From IMG/VR virus record IMGVR_UViG_3300008267_009160, positions 1 through 64,000 of that record: a DNA stretch of 64,000 bases. One strand, written 5' to 3'. This DNA comes from a virus. Numbering within the stretch: position 1 is the stretch's first letter; the number at the start of each line of letters is the position of its first letter. Position numbers and translations under genes: made by a program. The notes under the pieces are model-generated. The model did no database searches and was not told the origin of the DNA. It saw only the letters and a list, made by a program, of their open reading frames with translations. Of the stretch, positions 32,212-40,130 are shown piece by piece.

Positions 32212-32715
32212 CTACTTATTCAATATGTCAATGATCTTCTTCTTTATACCAGCTTCTTTCAGACCCTGGTTATCTTTAGTTCTAACAAACTTATCCCTTG
32301 CATCTCCCTTGTCTAATAGGTCTTTTAAGTCTAAGTCGTCTAGAATAACAAACTGTTTTAAATCAAAGTGATTAATGAAATCCAGCACTTCATTTGCTCG
32401 GTTTTTTTCGAGCCAAGAAAAGCTTACAGGTTTATTCTTTGTAACAGATCTTGGCATTTTATTAATACCGTTATGCTTAAAGATTTCAGCTAACTGAACT
32501 AATCCCCAATGGTGCCTCCAATCAGAACTTACTACAATCTCTGCTTCTGTTTCTTCTACTATTTCGTTTAGGATCTTAACGCATTTCTCATCGAAAGGAT
32601 AAGGTACTCCGAGTTCTTTTGCCCATTCGTATTTTTTCCAAAAGTTAACTCTATTCCTCATAAATTGCTCTTCTGTTGCTACTACTCCGTCGATGTCTAA
32701 AAAAATTACTTTCAT
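32212..32715 (-). CDS. HAD-like phosphatase (Swiss Army Knife RNA repair-like)
   Basis: A 167-residue protein. F-L-D-I-D-G-V at residues 4-10 is the HAD nucleophile motif, V-V-S-S-D-W-R near 60-66 motif II, and V-I-L-D-D-L-D-L near the C-terminus motif IV. The D-W-R-H/L-E pattern is typical of small HAD domains found with RNA-repair proteins in phages. Directly beside the tRNA array, so a role in tRNA end repair is possible. Confidence 0.7.
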   Translation of the reverse strand: MKVIFLDIDGVVATEEQFMRNRVNFWKKYEWAKELGVPYPFDEKCVKILNEIVEETEAEIVVSSDWRHHWGLVQLAEIFKHNGINKMPRSVTKNKPVSFSWLEKNRANEVLDFINHFDLKQFVILDDLDLKDLLDKGDARDKFVRTKDNQGLKEAGIKKKIIDILNK

Positions 32716-32728
32716 ATACTTCAGTTAA

Positions 32729-32760
32729 TAAAAAAGCCCCAGATTTTTATATCCAGGGCT
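32729..32760 (-). terminator. Intrinsic terminator of the large RNA
   Basis: On the minus strand AGCCCTGGAT pairs with ATCTGGGGCT (two wobbles) around an ATAAAA loop, followed by T6. It lies between the large non-coding region and the HAD gene. Confidence 0.85.
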
Positions 32761-33815
32761 CTTTGTAAATTCTTATATTGGTAAAAGTTATCTTACAATA
32801 CATGCCCTGTTGCTTACTGGTTCTTGCCAGCTAGTCGTGGGGGTTGTGTATGTGTTAGATATCTTCATATGATTGTTACTTGTATAAATACACTTGATAA
32901 ATAAAAAACGACCTGAGACTACAGTCTTTATGTTAACTCTTTTGCAGCATTATTGATTCTCTGCTTGTCCAGTACCTTTTGAGCACTATGTTAACAATGC
33001 CGGTTGTTAGGTCAACCACCCCTTGAGGTGCTTTTATTGTGGTCTACTCTCTTCTTACTCTAACCGTTCTACCCTGCCGGGCAGATAAGTCCTTGCGGGA
33101 CTACGATCTTTTCATAAGAATCATTATTGGCTTGCGACCTTTAATGGCAATGGACAACCCATTACTGTGTAGGCATCTTTCGACCGCACCTGGCAAGCGC
33201 TTAAGCTTATTATGTTATTGTAATTTTGCAATCCAATGCAAATAAGTTTGACTTGTGGATTATAGAAGTAGTGGCTTGCCCTGAGCCTGCTCAGCTTTTG
33301 GCCGAGTTGATACTCAACTACTCCTTGAGATGTCCCCATCTCGGTTAACTTTAGACTACTTCATTACAACACCTTGGTAGGTAATCGTAAAGGATATTAG
33401 CAGCACCACCTGTTCTACATCTTACCTTTCGGTTTTAAGTACCCTTTCAGTTCTGGGCGTCGCAATAATATGGTTGGATAAACTATATGTCTTGCATGCA
33501 CCCTTCGGGTTAATCTTATTGCTCTTCCGAGCTCAACCAAACGACCCACATCGCTTAGTCTACCAACCACTTTCCCTACAGTGTTACCCTCAGTACTAAA
33601 GGTCAGTAGATATCCCGATTGCATACTCGAGCTCCTTCCGAAAGGAGCCGCAGATCCACTCAGTCAAATGAATCCACTTTATACCGGTTTCCCGGTTTAT
33701 TTAACGACTATATGCCGCCGACTGCTATTTACTACCGATCTTACTCTCGCAAGCGATTTCAGACCTTCGAAGGGATAACAGTATGTCAAAGAACTTCTGT
33801 TGTTATCTTCTTATC
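32732..33815 (-). ncRNA. Candidate giant structured non-coding RNA (about 1.1 kb)
   Basis: No believable gene lies between groEL and the HAD gene. On the minus strand the stretch begins after a Bacteroidetes-type promoter (33823-33853), contains a 7-bp leader stem GATAACA/TGTTATC (33799-33805/33772-33778) holding a boxA-like GTTCTTTGACA, and ends in the terminator at 32729-32760. Many hairpins close perfectly: ACCGG-GAAA-CCGGT (33682-33695), GCTC-GGAA-GAGC (about 33521-33532), ACC-GAAA-GGT (about 33425-33434), GAGATG-GGGA-CATCTC (33327-33342), GCTCCTT-TCGG-AAGGAGC (33630-33647), AGTTGA-GTA-TCAACT (about 33305-33319), TTTGCA/TGCAAA (about 33225-33242) and GGTTG/CAACC (about 33002-33017). Several are GNRA tetraloops. 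Candidate classes are GOLLD- or ROOL-like RNAs or a new one. Confidence 0.72.
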
Positions 33816-33822
33816 TATAAAT

Positions 33823-33853
33823 TAAAGATAGCTTCTTTAATTCAGACTAACAA
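33823..33853 (-). promoter_or_regulatory. Bacteroidetes-type promoter of the large RNA
   Basis: TTG (33851-33853), a 20-nt spacer starting TTAGTCTGAA and TATCTTTA (33823-33830) on the minus strand, preceded by an A-tract. It sits in the 57 nt after the groEL stop and points into the non-coding region. Near-identical to the two promoters at 1766 and 1847. Confidence 0.7.
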
Positions 33854-33872
33854 CTTTTTTTTAATTTTTTTT

Positions 33873-35519
33873 TTAAAAACCCATTCCCATATCCATCATC
33901 CCAGATCCTTCCTTCTTTTCTTCTTTCTTGTTAAAGATTACGGATTCGGTTGTAAGGATCGTACCAGCCACAGAAGCAGCATTCTCGATCGCAATACGCA
34001 CTACCTTGGTCGGATCAAGCAATCCAGCTTCGAAAGCATCGACTACTTTACCAGCTTTGGCATCGTAGGTGCTGTTACTTAATCCGGACTGCATTACTTC
34101 TGTTGCAATTTCATGCCAGTTCTCAATACCTGCGTTAGCAAGGATTCTAACAAAAGGAGCTTTACATGCTCTTAGTAGAATTTGTTTACCGATATCTTCA
34201 CTGTAATCGCTACCAAGAGTAATATTGTCAACAGCTTTATTAACTGCTTTATACAGAGCAATACCTCCGCCTGATACGATTCCTTCATCAAGAGCTGCTC
34301 GGGTAGCAAATAGTGCATCCTCTACTCTATCTTTCTTTTCTTTTATTTCAAGTTCACTATTACCTCCAACTGAGATTACTGCTACACCTCCGACAAGCTT
34401 TCCGAGCCTCTCTTGTAGTTTTTCTTTGTCGTAGAAGGAAGCTGCTTTTTCGATCTGATCTTTAATGTCTAAAGCTCTTTGCTGAATAGCTTCTTTACTT
34501 CCAACTCCATCAACAATTGTTGTTTTTTCTTTTTCAACTGTTACAGTTCTAGCTTTACCTAAATACTGTTCAAGTACATTGGCGTTAATTTTATCTAGCT
34601 TATGTCCTTTATCTTTAGACAGTACTTGACCGCCTGTAATGATTGCTAGATCTTCAAGTGCTAAGGTTCTTCTTTCTCCGAACTCCGGTGCTTTTACTGC
34701 AACACCTCTTACAATACCTCTTGCTTTATTCACAATTAGGGTAGCTAGAGCTTCTCCGTCTATGTCTTCCGCAACAATTAAGAGAGGTTTATTCTCTGCA
34801 TTAGCTTTAGTCATTACAGGGAGTAATTCAGCTGCTGTTGTAATACGGCCGTCGTACATAAAAATATACGCATCTTCAAGAACAGCTTGCATAGTGTTAT
34901 TGTTCGTCACAAAGTAAGGAGATTTGTATCCTCTATCAAATTGCATACCTTCTACTGTCTCTAATTCAGTTTCACCGGTCTTACTCTCCTCGATAGCAAC
35001 TACTCCATCACGTCCAACTTTTTCAAGAGCTGTTGCGATTAAGTTTCCAATCATCTCATCGTTATTACCTGAGATAGTTGCAACTTGTTTAATCTGCTCT
35101 TCGGTATCTAGTTCTTTAGAGACTTCTTTTAGTGCAGCTACAATCTCTTTTACTGCTTTATCTATACCTCTTTTAACTGCAACAGGACTTACTCCCTGGT
35201 TAATTGCTTTCAAACCTTCTTCTACAATAGTTGCGGCAAGGAGAGTAGAAGTTGTTGTACCGTCTCCAGCTTCATTAGCTGACTTGATGGATACTTGTTT
35301 AACAAGTTGAGCACCGATATTTTCAACCTCGTCTTCGATTTGCGAGAAAGCCTTCGCAACAGTAACGCCGTCTTTAGTAACTTTAATTCCATTTACGTTA
35401 TCTTCAATTAATACTGTTCTACCACCAGGTCCTAGTGTTGATGAAACACTGTTGTTTAATTTCTGGATTCCTTTTAGTAGTTTGTTTTTTAATTCAATTC
35501 CAAATAAGCTGTCAACCAT
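33873..35519 (-). CDS. groEL: Chaperonin GroEL
   Basis: A full-length 548-residue group I chaperonin: N-terminal N-S-V-S-S-T-L-G-P-G-G-R-T-V (about residues 23-36), nucleotide-binding G-D-G-T-T-T-S (about 85-91) and the family's C-terminal Gly-Met tail G-S-G-M-M-D-M-G-M-G-F. It folds proteins with GroES in the cytoplasm. Complete GroEL genes are known only in a minority of large phages. It is coupled to groES (12-nt gap) and probably supports folding of phage capsid or other proteins, or works independently of host GroEL. Confidence 0.96.
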   Translation of the reverse strand: MVDSLFGIELKNKLLKGIQKLNNSVSSTLGPGGRTVLIEDNVNGIKVTKDGVTVAKAFSQIEDEVENIGAQLVKQVSIKSANEAGDGTTTSTLLAATIVEEGLKAINQGVSPVAVKRGIDKAVKEIVAALKEVSKELDTEEQIKQVATISGNNDEMIGNLIATALEKVGRDGVVAIEESKTGETELETVEGMQFDRGYKSPYFVTNNNTMQAVLEDAYIFMYDGRITTAAELLPVMTKANAENKPLLIVAEDIDGEALATLIVNKARGIVRGVAVKAPEFGERRTLALEDLAIITGGQVLSKDKGHKLDKINANVLEQYLGKARTVTVEKEKTTIVDGVGSKEAIQQRALDIKDQIEKAASFYDKEKLQERLGKLVGGVAVISVGGNSELEIKEKKDRVEDALFATRAALDEGIVSGGGIALYKAVNKAVDNITLGSDYSEDIGKQILLRACKAPFVRILANAGIENWHEIATEVMQSGLSNSTYDAKAGKVVDAFEAGLLDPTKVVRIAIENAASVAGTILTTESVIFNKKEEKKEGSGMMDMGMGF

Positions 35520-35531
35520 TTTTTATAAATT

Positions 35532-35828
35532 TTAATTTTCTGAAACAATGCCGATTACTTCTACAGTTTTACAGAGGAAATACTCATCACCTCCTAGTGT
35601 AACTCTCATACTACCTACTTTAGGAATAAGCAATTTGTCACCTACGTCGAACTTTGTTTGAACAAATTGACCGGTTTGAAAGTTATAAAAATCACTATAC
35701 GCGATTACTTCGCCAATAGCTGGTTTTTCTTTTCCTAGATCAGGAATAATAATGTTGCCTGCAAGGATCTCTTCCTCTTCTACAGGCTTGAGCAAAACGT
35801 ATCCGTTTAGCGGTTTTAATACACTCAT
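35532..35828 (-). CDS. groES: Co-chaperonin GroES
   Basis: A 98-residue protein with the Cpn10 fold: L-K-P-L-N-G-Y-V-L-L-K-P start, G-N-I-I-I-P-D-L-G-K-E-K-P mobile loop and G-E-V-I-A-Y-S turn (about residues 24-43), then K-V-G-S-M-R-V-T-L-G-G-D-E-Y-F. It caps GroEL. Standard length (about 95-100), unlike the larger T4 gp31. Gene order groES-groEL is the usual operon order. Confidence 0.94.
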   Translation of the reverse strand: MSVLKPLNGYVLLKPVEEEEILAGNIIIPDLGKEKPAIGEVIAYSDFYNFQTGQFVQTKFDVGDKLLIPKVGSMRVTLGGDEYFLCKTVEVIGIVSEN

Positions 35829-35838
35829 ACTTTTATTT

Positions 35839-35869
35839 TTAATATAGTAAAATTATTTCAGTTCTTCAA
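35839..35869 (-). promoter_or_regulatory. Possible groESL promoter
   Basis: TTG (35867-35869), a 20-nt spacer and TATATTAA (35839-35846) on the minus strand, inside the 3' end of the small gene at 35853-36044 and ~10 nt before the groES ATG. The -7 box is imperfect. Confidence 0.4.
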
Positions 35870-36044
35870 CTATTTCTAACTCGGGAATAAGCTCTACAAA
35901 GTATATCATATCTTCCTTTCTCAAAGCCACGTCAGCACCTGTAAAGTATTTCCAGGCTTCAATATTAGGGTTATACTCTGCTTTAACTTTCTTTTTAAGA
36001 ATGTAGAGCTTGTCGTCGAACTTTATAAACTCGTTTCTAAACAT
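35853..36044 (-). CDS. Small hypothetical protein
   Basis: A 63-residue protein (MFRNEFIKFDDKLYILKKKV). Basic N-terminal half, acidic C-terminus. Located between Hsp20 and groES genes, so possibly co-expressed with the chaperones. No family recognised. Confidence 0.5.
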   Translation of the reverse strand: MFRNEFIKFDDKLYILKKKVKAEYNPNIEAWKYFTGADVALRKEDMIYFVELIPELEIVEELK

Positions 36045-36074
36045 AGAGATAATGACAGGTCTTTTATGTGTAAC

Positions 36075-36476
36075 TTATTGTATTTGTACTTTCTTAGGTG
36101 CTCTCTCTTCAGCAAAAGGAATAGTTAATGTTAATAATCCTTTCTCTAGCTTTGCTTCAATTTTGCCAAGATCAAATTTAGTAGCTATTTTCCAAGCTAG
36201 GTCAAAAGAGCTTTTTTTAATTCCTCTGTAAATAGCAGTTTTTTCGTCGTCGGGTTTTTTATACCTAATACGGAGAATATCTCCTTCAGTTAAAATTTCA
36301 ATTTCCTCTTTATCGAGGCCTACTGCTGCTACTTCAATTGCAATACCTGTCGGTGTTTCGTAGATGTCTGTGGGATGGGAAACTTTCTGGTTAATTCCAG
36401 AAAAGTGGTTTGAGTCTTTAAACAGATCCTTCCATAGAAGGTCGAATTCGTCCAGTGTGAATGGTTTAAACGTCAT
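36075..36476 (-). CDS. Small heat-shock protein, Hsp20/alpha-crystallin family
   Basis: A 133-residue protein. The alpha-crystallin domain runs from about residue 35 (P-T-D-I-Y-E-T) to 125, with L-E-K-G-L-L-T-L-T-I-P as the G-x-L motif, and the C-terminal V-Q-I-Q taking the place of the usual I-x-I anchor. sHsps hold unfolding proteins for refolding by other chaperones. sHsps occur in some T4-like phages, including cyanophages. A promoter lies upstream (36556-36586). Confidence 0.88.
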   Translation of the reverse strand: MTFKPFTLDEFDLLWKDLFKDSNHFSGINQKVSHPTDIYETPTGIAIEVAAVGLDKEEIEILTEGDILRIRYKKPDDEKTAIYRGIKKSSFDLAWKIATKFDLGKIEAKLEKGLLTLTIPFAEERAPKKVQIQ

Positions 36477-36555
36477 AGTTTTAAATTTGTGCTCCCCTTA
36501 GGTGAGCGAGTTAATAAATATGTAACCGAGACCTGTCAAGTATCTCTTGCTTATA

Positions 36556-36586
36556 TAAATATACGTAGTAAAAAAAAGAAAGCCAA
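36556..36586 (-). promoter_or_regulatory. Bacteroidetes-type promoter of the Hsp20 gene
   Basis: TTG (36584-36586), a 20-nt spacer and TATATTTA (36556-36563) on the minus strand, about 80 nt before the Hsp20 ATG. The -33 TTG lies inside the arm of a weak stem (AGCC/GGCT) followed by T-rich sequence, perhaps a terminator for the upstream gene. Confidence 0.6.
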
Positions 36587-36591
36587 CTTTT

Positions 36592-37209
36592 TTAGCGGCT
36601 TTTCAAATAGTTTGTAATCACTCCTCCGAGAACTGCTGCCTCTACTTCTAACTCTCCAATTTCACTTCGAGTTAACTCTCGTTTCTTTTTAGTGTATTCG
36701 ACTCCGAGAGTACCAATGAGTTTATTCTCAATACAGAAAATTGCAAATCCATAGTAGCTTTTACATCCGGTTTCATCAGCTAAGTATTTCATTCCGTAGT
36801 TTTCAGTATCAGGGTCTTTAAAATCTGGAACCGCTAAGTACCCTTTATCGTATACCTCGGCTGTTGTTTTTGCAAACAGAGAAACTGGTATATTCTGAAA
36901 CATCATCTTAGTAGGAGGGATATCTGGTGCTGTTACTTCGTAGAAGATAGAAAACTTCTGAATAGATTTACCTGTTGGTGCGTAGTGTCCTCCGTTATGA
37001 AATTGAGTAATCCAAACTCGATCAGCTTGGTACCTGTCTTTGATTTCTTCTATTTTATGATCAATCGCTCTAGAGAAATTAATCTCTTCAGCAACAGTGT
37101 CTTTTTTCTGAGATTGTCTTGCTTTTATCCACTGTACGGCTATTGGCCCAGCGACACCTGTTAAAAAAGCTCCTAAAATAGTTGCTACTACTTCTTGATT
37201 CCAAGTCAT
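36592..37209 (-). CDS. Membrane-anchored GAF-like domain protein
   Basis: A 205-residue protein. Residues about 7-28 form an N-terminal transmembrane segment, followed by a charged linker and a GAF-like domain from about residue 60, with W-I-T-Q-F-H-N-G-G near 66-74 and G-F-A-I-F-C-I-E-N-K-L-I-G-T-L-G-V-E near 155-172. GAF domains bind small ligands. A sensor or signalling role at the membrane is possible; no output domain is attached. Confidence 0.6.
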   Translation of the reverse strand: MTWNQEVVATILGAFLTGVAGPIAVQWIKARQSQKKDTVAEEINFSRAIDHKIEEIKDRYQADRVWITQFHNGGHYAPTGKSIQKFSIFYEVTAPDIPPTKMMFQNIPVSLFAKTTAEVYDKGYLAVPDFKDPDTENYGMKYLADETGCKSYYGFAIFCIENKLIGTLGVEYTKKKRELTRSEIGELEVEAAVLGGVITNYLKSR

Positions 37210-37265
37210 TATAAGTACGGGATTTACAGTTTTTAATACTAATAAATAGTATAATTTTTCCGTAT

Positions 37266-38321
37266 TTAAAAAGTACTCTGCTTTTCGAATAAACTTAAAG
37301 CTTTCTCATACTCTACGTTGTAAACCTTCTTATTTTTTTGACCTGATATGATTTCAAGTTCGCTACATAAAGCAAGGAATTCGTTAATATCCTTTAAAGT
37401 ACACTGTACTTTTGCGTTGGATGCTAAAGCTTTTAGCTTTGCATTAGAGATAACGGATTCACCTTCTTTTTTTCTTCCGTTTTGAAAATATAAACGAAGT
37501 AATGTTAGATTTAGTTCTAGTTGTTTATATTTAGGAGTTGCTAAGACTTGCTTCATTTCTGAATAAGAAGTCCATTTATAGTATGCGCTAAAAGCTACTC
37601 CAATCAGTATAATAAGTTCTAGAAAAAAGACCATCACGGCAAATGCCAAACTATTCTGTTGAATCTTATCTTCTTGCTTTGTTAACTTACTACCTGTTTT
37701 TTGCTCAAGAATAGCAATACGGGAATCTCTTTCTTGCTCGTATTTCTTAACATCTGCTTCTAACTGCTTAACGGTATTTTGTTGTCGTCTACTAAGCACA
37801 CCATCTTCGTCGTTTTGTTGTATTGCTTGTATTTGCTGTTCTTTTAAAGCTATACGCTGCTGGTATACTGCAGTTATAGAGTCTGCTCCTCTAGTCTGTA
37901 TTGTATCTAGTTTAGACTCTACTGTAGCACTTGTATCAATCAACCTATGTGCTCCGTTTAAAGATAGATAGAAAGATCCAGCAACTAAAGTAAGACATAC
38001 TATAATACCCGATGCTATGTTTACTGTTAATCTTTTTAGACGTAGTATAGTTGCTGTAAGCTGTTCAAAAGCAAATCTCTTAAACAACTCATACCCTGTC
38101 ATAAAGAGTATAATAAAAACGGAAAAGAATAGATCTTGTCCGGAAAATAAGCTAGGTATACTATTGGTTACATCCTTAATAAAAAAGTAACTAAATAGTA
38201 TTAGAAAAATATTTCCTAGAAAAGAAAAGTAATACAGAGTACTACTTAGGGGCTTGAAGTTTTTTTCGAAGTTAAAAGTTTCTAGGTCTGTTTTTAACTT
38301 GTTATACTTATCTAGTTTCAT
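37266..38321 (-). CDS. Multi-span membrane protein with coiled coil
   Basis: A 351-residue protein. Hydrophobic spans lie near residues 26-48, 62-82, 98-125 and 230-250; a long charged coiled coil (about 140-215) lies between spans 3 and 4; and the C-terminal ~100 residues are soluble. No family recognised. Could organise the host membrane or act in exclusion or lysis control. Confidence 0.6.
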   Translation of the reverse strand: MKLDKYNKLKTDLETFNFEKNFKPLSSTLYYFSFLGNIFLILFSYFFIKDVTNSIPSLFSGQDLFFSVFIILFMTGYELFKRFAFEQLTATILRLKRLTVNIASGIIVCLTLVAGSFYLSLNGAHRLIDTSATVESKLDTIQTRGADSITAVYQQRIALKEQQIQAIQQNDEDGVLSRRQQNTVKQLEADVKKYEQERDSRIAILEQKTGSKLTKQEDKIQQNSLAFAVMVFFLELIILIGVAFSAYYKWTSYSEMKQVLATPKYKQLELNLTLLRLYFQNGRKKEGESVISNAKLKALASNAKVQCTLKDINEFLALCSELEIISGQKNKKVYNVEYEKALSLFEKQSTF

Positions 38322-38325
38322 AATT

Positions 38326-38496
38326 TTAGAATTCTTCTATGATTCCTAATATTTCAGCGCCAACCAGTAATCCTCCTGCTGCATTAAAATACCACTGATC
38401 GGCATACATAAATGCGAAGCCAGCAAATACTCTAACAATGGATTTAGCTATGCTGATTCTAAAATGCCAGGTTGATTTACTTTCTTTCGGTTGCAT
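38326..38496 (-). CDS. Small membrane-associated protein
   Basis: A 56-residue protein (start MQPKESKSTWHF). Residues about 14-30 and 38-54 are hydrophobic, suggesting two short membrane segments. Its ATG overlaps the stop of the dCTP-deaminase-like gene, so it is translationally coupled. Below the length used for most ORF calls but well supported by coupling and spacing. Confidence 0.6.
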   Translation of the reverse strand: MQPKESKSTWHFRISIAKSIVRVFAGFAFMYADQWYFNAAGGLLVGAEILGIIEEF

Positions 38497-38990
38497 TAGT
38501 AGTTGGTTTTATTTTGAAACTGTCCGTTATATAGTTCTGCAGGAGTTGGATTTTTAATCATATAAAGCTGACACACTCTAGCATTCTCTTCAATGAAAAT
38601 TGTATCCGATTCTACAAACATTGTTGTTCCCATTGTTTCAGTTTCGAAACCTGGATCCCAGATAGGACTGTTTATCTTAGCTCCTCCTCTGTAGATAGAA
38701 GATCTAGATGTGATAAAACCAGTTGCATTAGCAGGAATCTTAATACCTTCGTTAAAGGTTAATGCGTAGGGACCTTTTGTAAGTCTCCACACTTTCCTCC
38801 CGTCTATATTCTGAAGAGGTACTCTATCAAAACTTTCTGGTTTGACAATGGTTTTTTCTTTTAATACCATGATTCCTCCGAGTATTCTTTCAATCTTCTG
38901 AACGGATAAATCTATACCGACCTGATTGACTTTATGCAAGCTCTGTGGGGCTACTAGATGTGCTAGTACTTCTTCTCCTGTTAGTAACAT
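38496..38990 (-). CDS. dCTP deaminase/dUTPase-superfamily protein
   Basis: A 164-residue protein. R-S-S-I-Y-R-G-G (about residues 93-100) and W-D-P-G-F-E (about 108-113) match the dCTP deaminase signature. Dcd converts dCTP to dUTP, feeding thymidylate synthesis, and related proteins hydrolyse dUTP. In a phage it adjusts nucleotide pools or keeps uracil out of DNA. It starts the small-protein operon running leftwards. Confidence 0.78.
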   Translation of the reverse strand: MLLTGEEVLAHLVAPQSLHKVNQVGIDLSVQKIERILGGIMVLKEKTIVKPESFDRVPLQNIDGRKVWRLTKGPYALTFNEGIKIPANATGFITSRSSIYRGGAKINSPIWDPGFETETMGTTMFVESDTIFIEENARVCQLYMIKNPTPAELYNGQFQNKTNY

Positions 38991-38996
38991 ATTAGT

Positions 38997-39389
38997 TTAA
39001 ATTGGCTCTATAGAATGTGATTGCAATAAGTTTTGTAGATGTATGTAGTAAACATCCCGGGTTGTTGATTCTAAAATATCTCCTACTTCAAACTTCTTTT
39101 CAAAATCTCCTGATTTGAGTAGGAAAGGACTGAGTACTCTAAATTGTCTAGTTCCTTCGTAGACATACTGTGATTCTAATACAGGAGTGGGGATTGTCGG
39201 AGGTGTAGTCTGTGCATAAGGAAATACTTTGTTAAGTACTTGACGTCTTTTATTACATCCACAGTCTTCTTTGCCCATAGCTCGAGCTACACCTTCTGCT
39301 ACTTTATCTATTCCTATTGCATGAGTAATTTTTGCAATAGTATCTCCTAAACCTTCGCTAGGATTTTGAGGGTTAAAATCTTGTGACAT
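38997..39389 (-). CDS. Hypothetical protein with Cys-rich motif
   Basis: A 130-residue protein. Residues about 14-52 (G-L-G-D-T-I-A-K ... D-C-G-C-N-K-R-R-Q) carry a C-x-C-x2-R motif, followed by a Pro/Thr linker and a beta-rich C-terminus. The C-G-C-N-K-R-R block resembles those I have seen in Bacteroidetes phage proteins. The function is unknown, possibly a virion component. Confidence 0.5.
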   Translation of the reverse strand: MSQDFNPQNPSEGLGDTIAKITHAIGIDKVAEGVARAMGKEDCGCNKRRQVLNKVFPYAQTTPPTIPTPVLESQYVYEGTRQFRVLSPFLLKSGDFEKKFEVGDILESTTRDVYYIHLQNLLQSHSIEPI

Positions 39390-39407
39390 ATCTATAAATA
39401 GTTAAAA

Positions 39408-40130
39408 TTAGCATTTATTTACTGCGTTTCTTACGTACATATAGAACTCCTCACGGCATTCTGGCTCGTTAAGGAATGCTCCGGAAAGCTTAGCTGTCTG
39501 CATAGAAGCACCTTGATGCTTAACTCCGCGGCATGATACACAACTATGTTTACTGTCTACAACCACCGCTACTCCTAGGTTATCTGGTATAACAGTATTC
39601 AGGGTATCAAAGATCTGCATAGTTAAATCTTCTTGAATCTGACCTCTTCTAGAATACTGTTCTACTATTCTGTTTAATTTAGAGAGTCCCATTACTTGCT
39701 TAGATTCTCCTGGTATGTAACCTACGTGACATACACCTAAAATCTGCTGATGGTGATGTGCGCATTGAGAGAATACCGGAATATTAGTCTCTACAATAAT
39801 ACCGTCGTAGTTCGAAGGAAAGGTTGTAATCTCACTCATAAGATCGTACCTACCTTTCCAGAGATCATTTACATAGGCCTTAGCTACGCGCTTAGGTGTA
39901 TTCTCACTATTCGGATCACTTTGCCAATTAACACCGAGGGCGTTTAGGAACTTACCGTAGTGGTGTGCTGCTTCAGTAATAATAGCATCTTTTTCTTCTG
40001 AGTTTAGAGAGCGATGCTCTCCTTTGTAAATTAAGTTTGCTAATTGAGTAGAAACTCCGTTAGCAAAACCTACTGTAGACTCTTCGAGTTTTTCAATATT
40101 AACTGTTAACGGTTTTTGCTTGTTGCTCAT
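39408..40130 (-). CDS. folE: GTP cyclohydrolase I
   Basis: A 240-residue enzyme. Q-C-A-H-H-H-Q-Q (about residues 121-128) and C-V-S-C-R-G-V-K-H-Q-G-A (about 198-209) are the zinc and catalytic blocks of FolE, and G-L-S-K-L-N-R-I-V is the conserved helix. It converts GTP to 7,8-dihydroneopterin triphosphate, the first step to preQ0. With queD, queE, queC, queF, dpdA and a formyltransferase nearby it supplies the DNA-modification pathway. Confidence 0.93.
   Translation of the reverse strand: MSNKQKPLTVNIEKLEESTVGFANGVSTQLANLIYKGEHRSLNSEEKDAIITEAAHHYGKFLNALGVNWQSDPNSENTPKRVAKAYVNDLWKGRYDLMSEITTFPSNYDGIIVETNIPVFSQCAHHHQQILGVCHVGYIPGESKQVMGLSKLNRIVEQYSRRGQIQEDLTMQIFDTLNTVIPDNLGVAVVVDSKHSCVSCRGVKHQGASMQTAKLSGAFLNEPECREEFYMYVRNAVNKC

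Noticed and set aside
31856-32371. Open frames of 62-98 residues over the tRNA-Glu to tRNA-Trp genes
   Set aside because: They are translations of back-to-back tRNA genes.
33039-33825. Several 65-71 residue open frames on both strands within the large non-coding region
   Set aside because: They overlap each other and hairpins, lack A-rich leaders and look unlike proteins in composition; they are chance frames in a structured RNA.
34225-35310. Plus-strand frames inside groEL
   Set aside because: Shadow frames of a well-conserved minus-strand gene.
39391-39404. ACTATTTATA-type sequences close to several starts (also near 2581, 37240 and 56080) as T4-style late promoters
   Set aside because: On the coding strand they read as the reverse complement of TATAAATA and are also expected in A/T-rich leaders; not supported enough.
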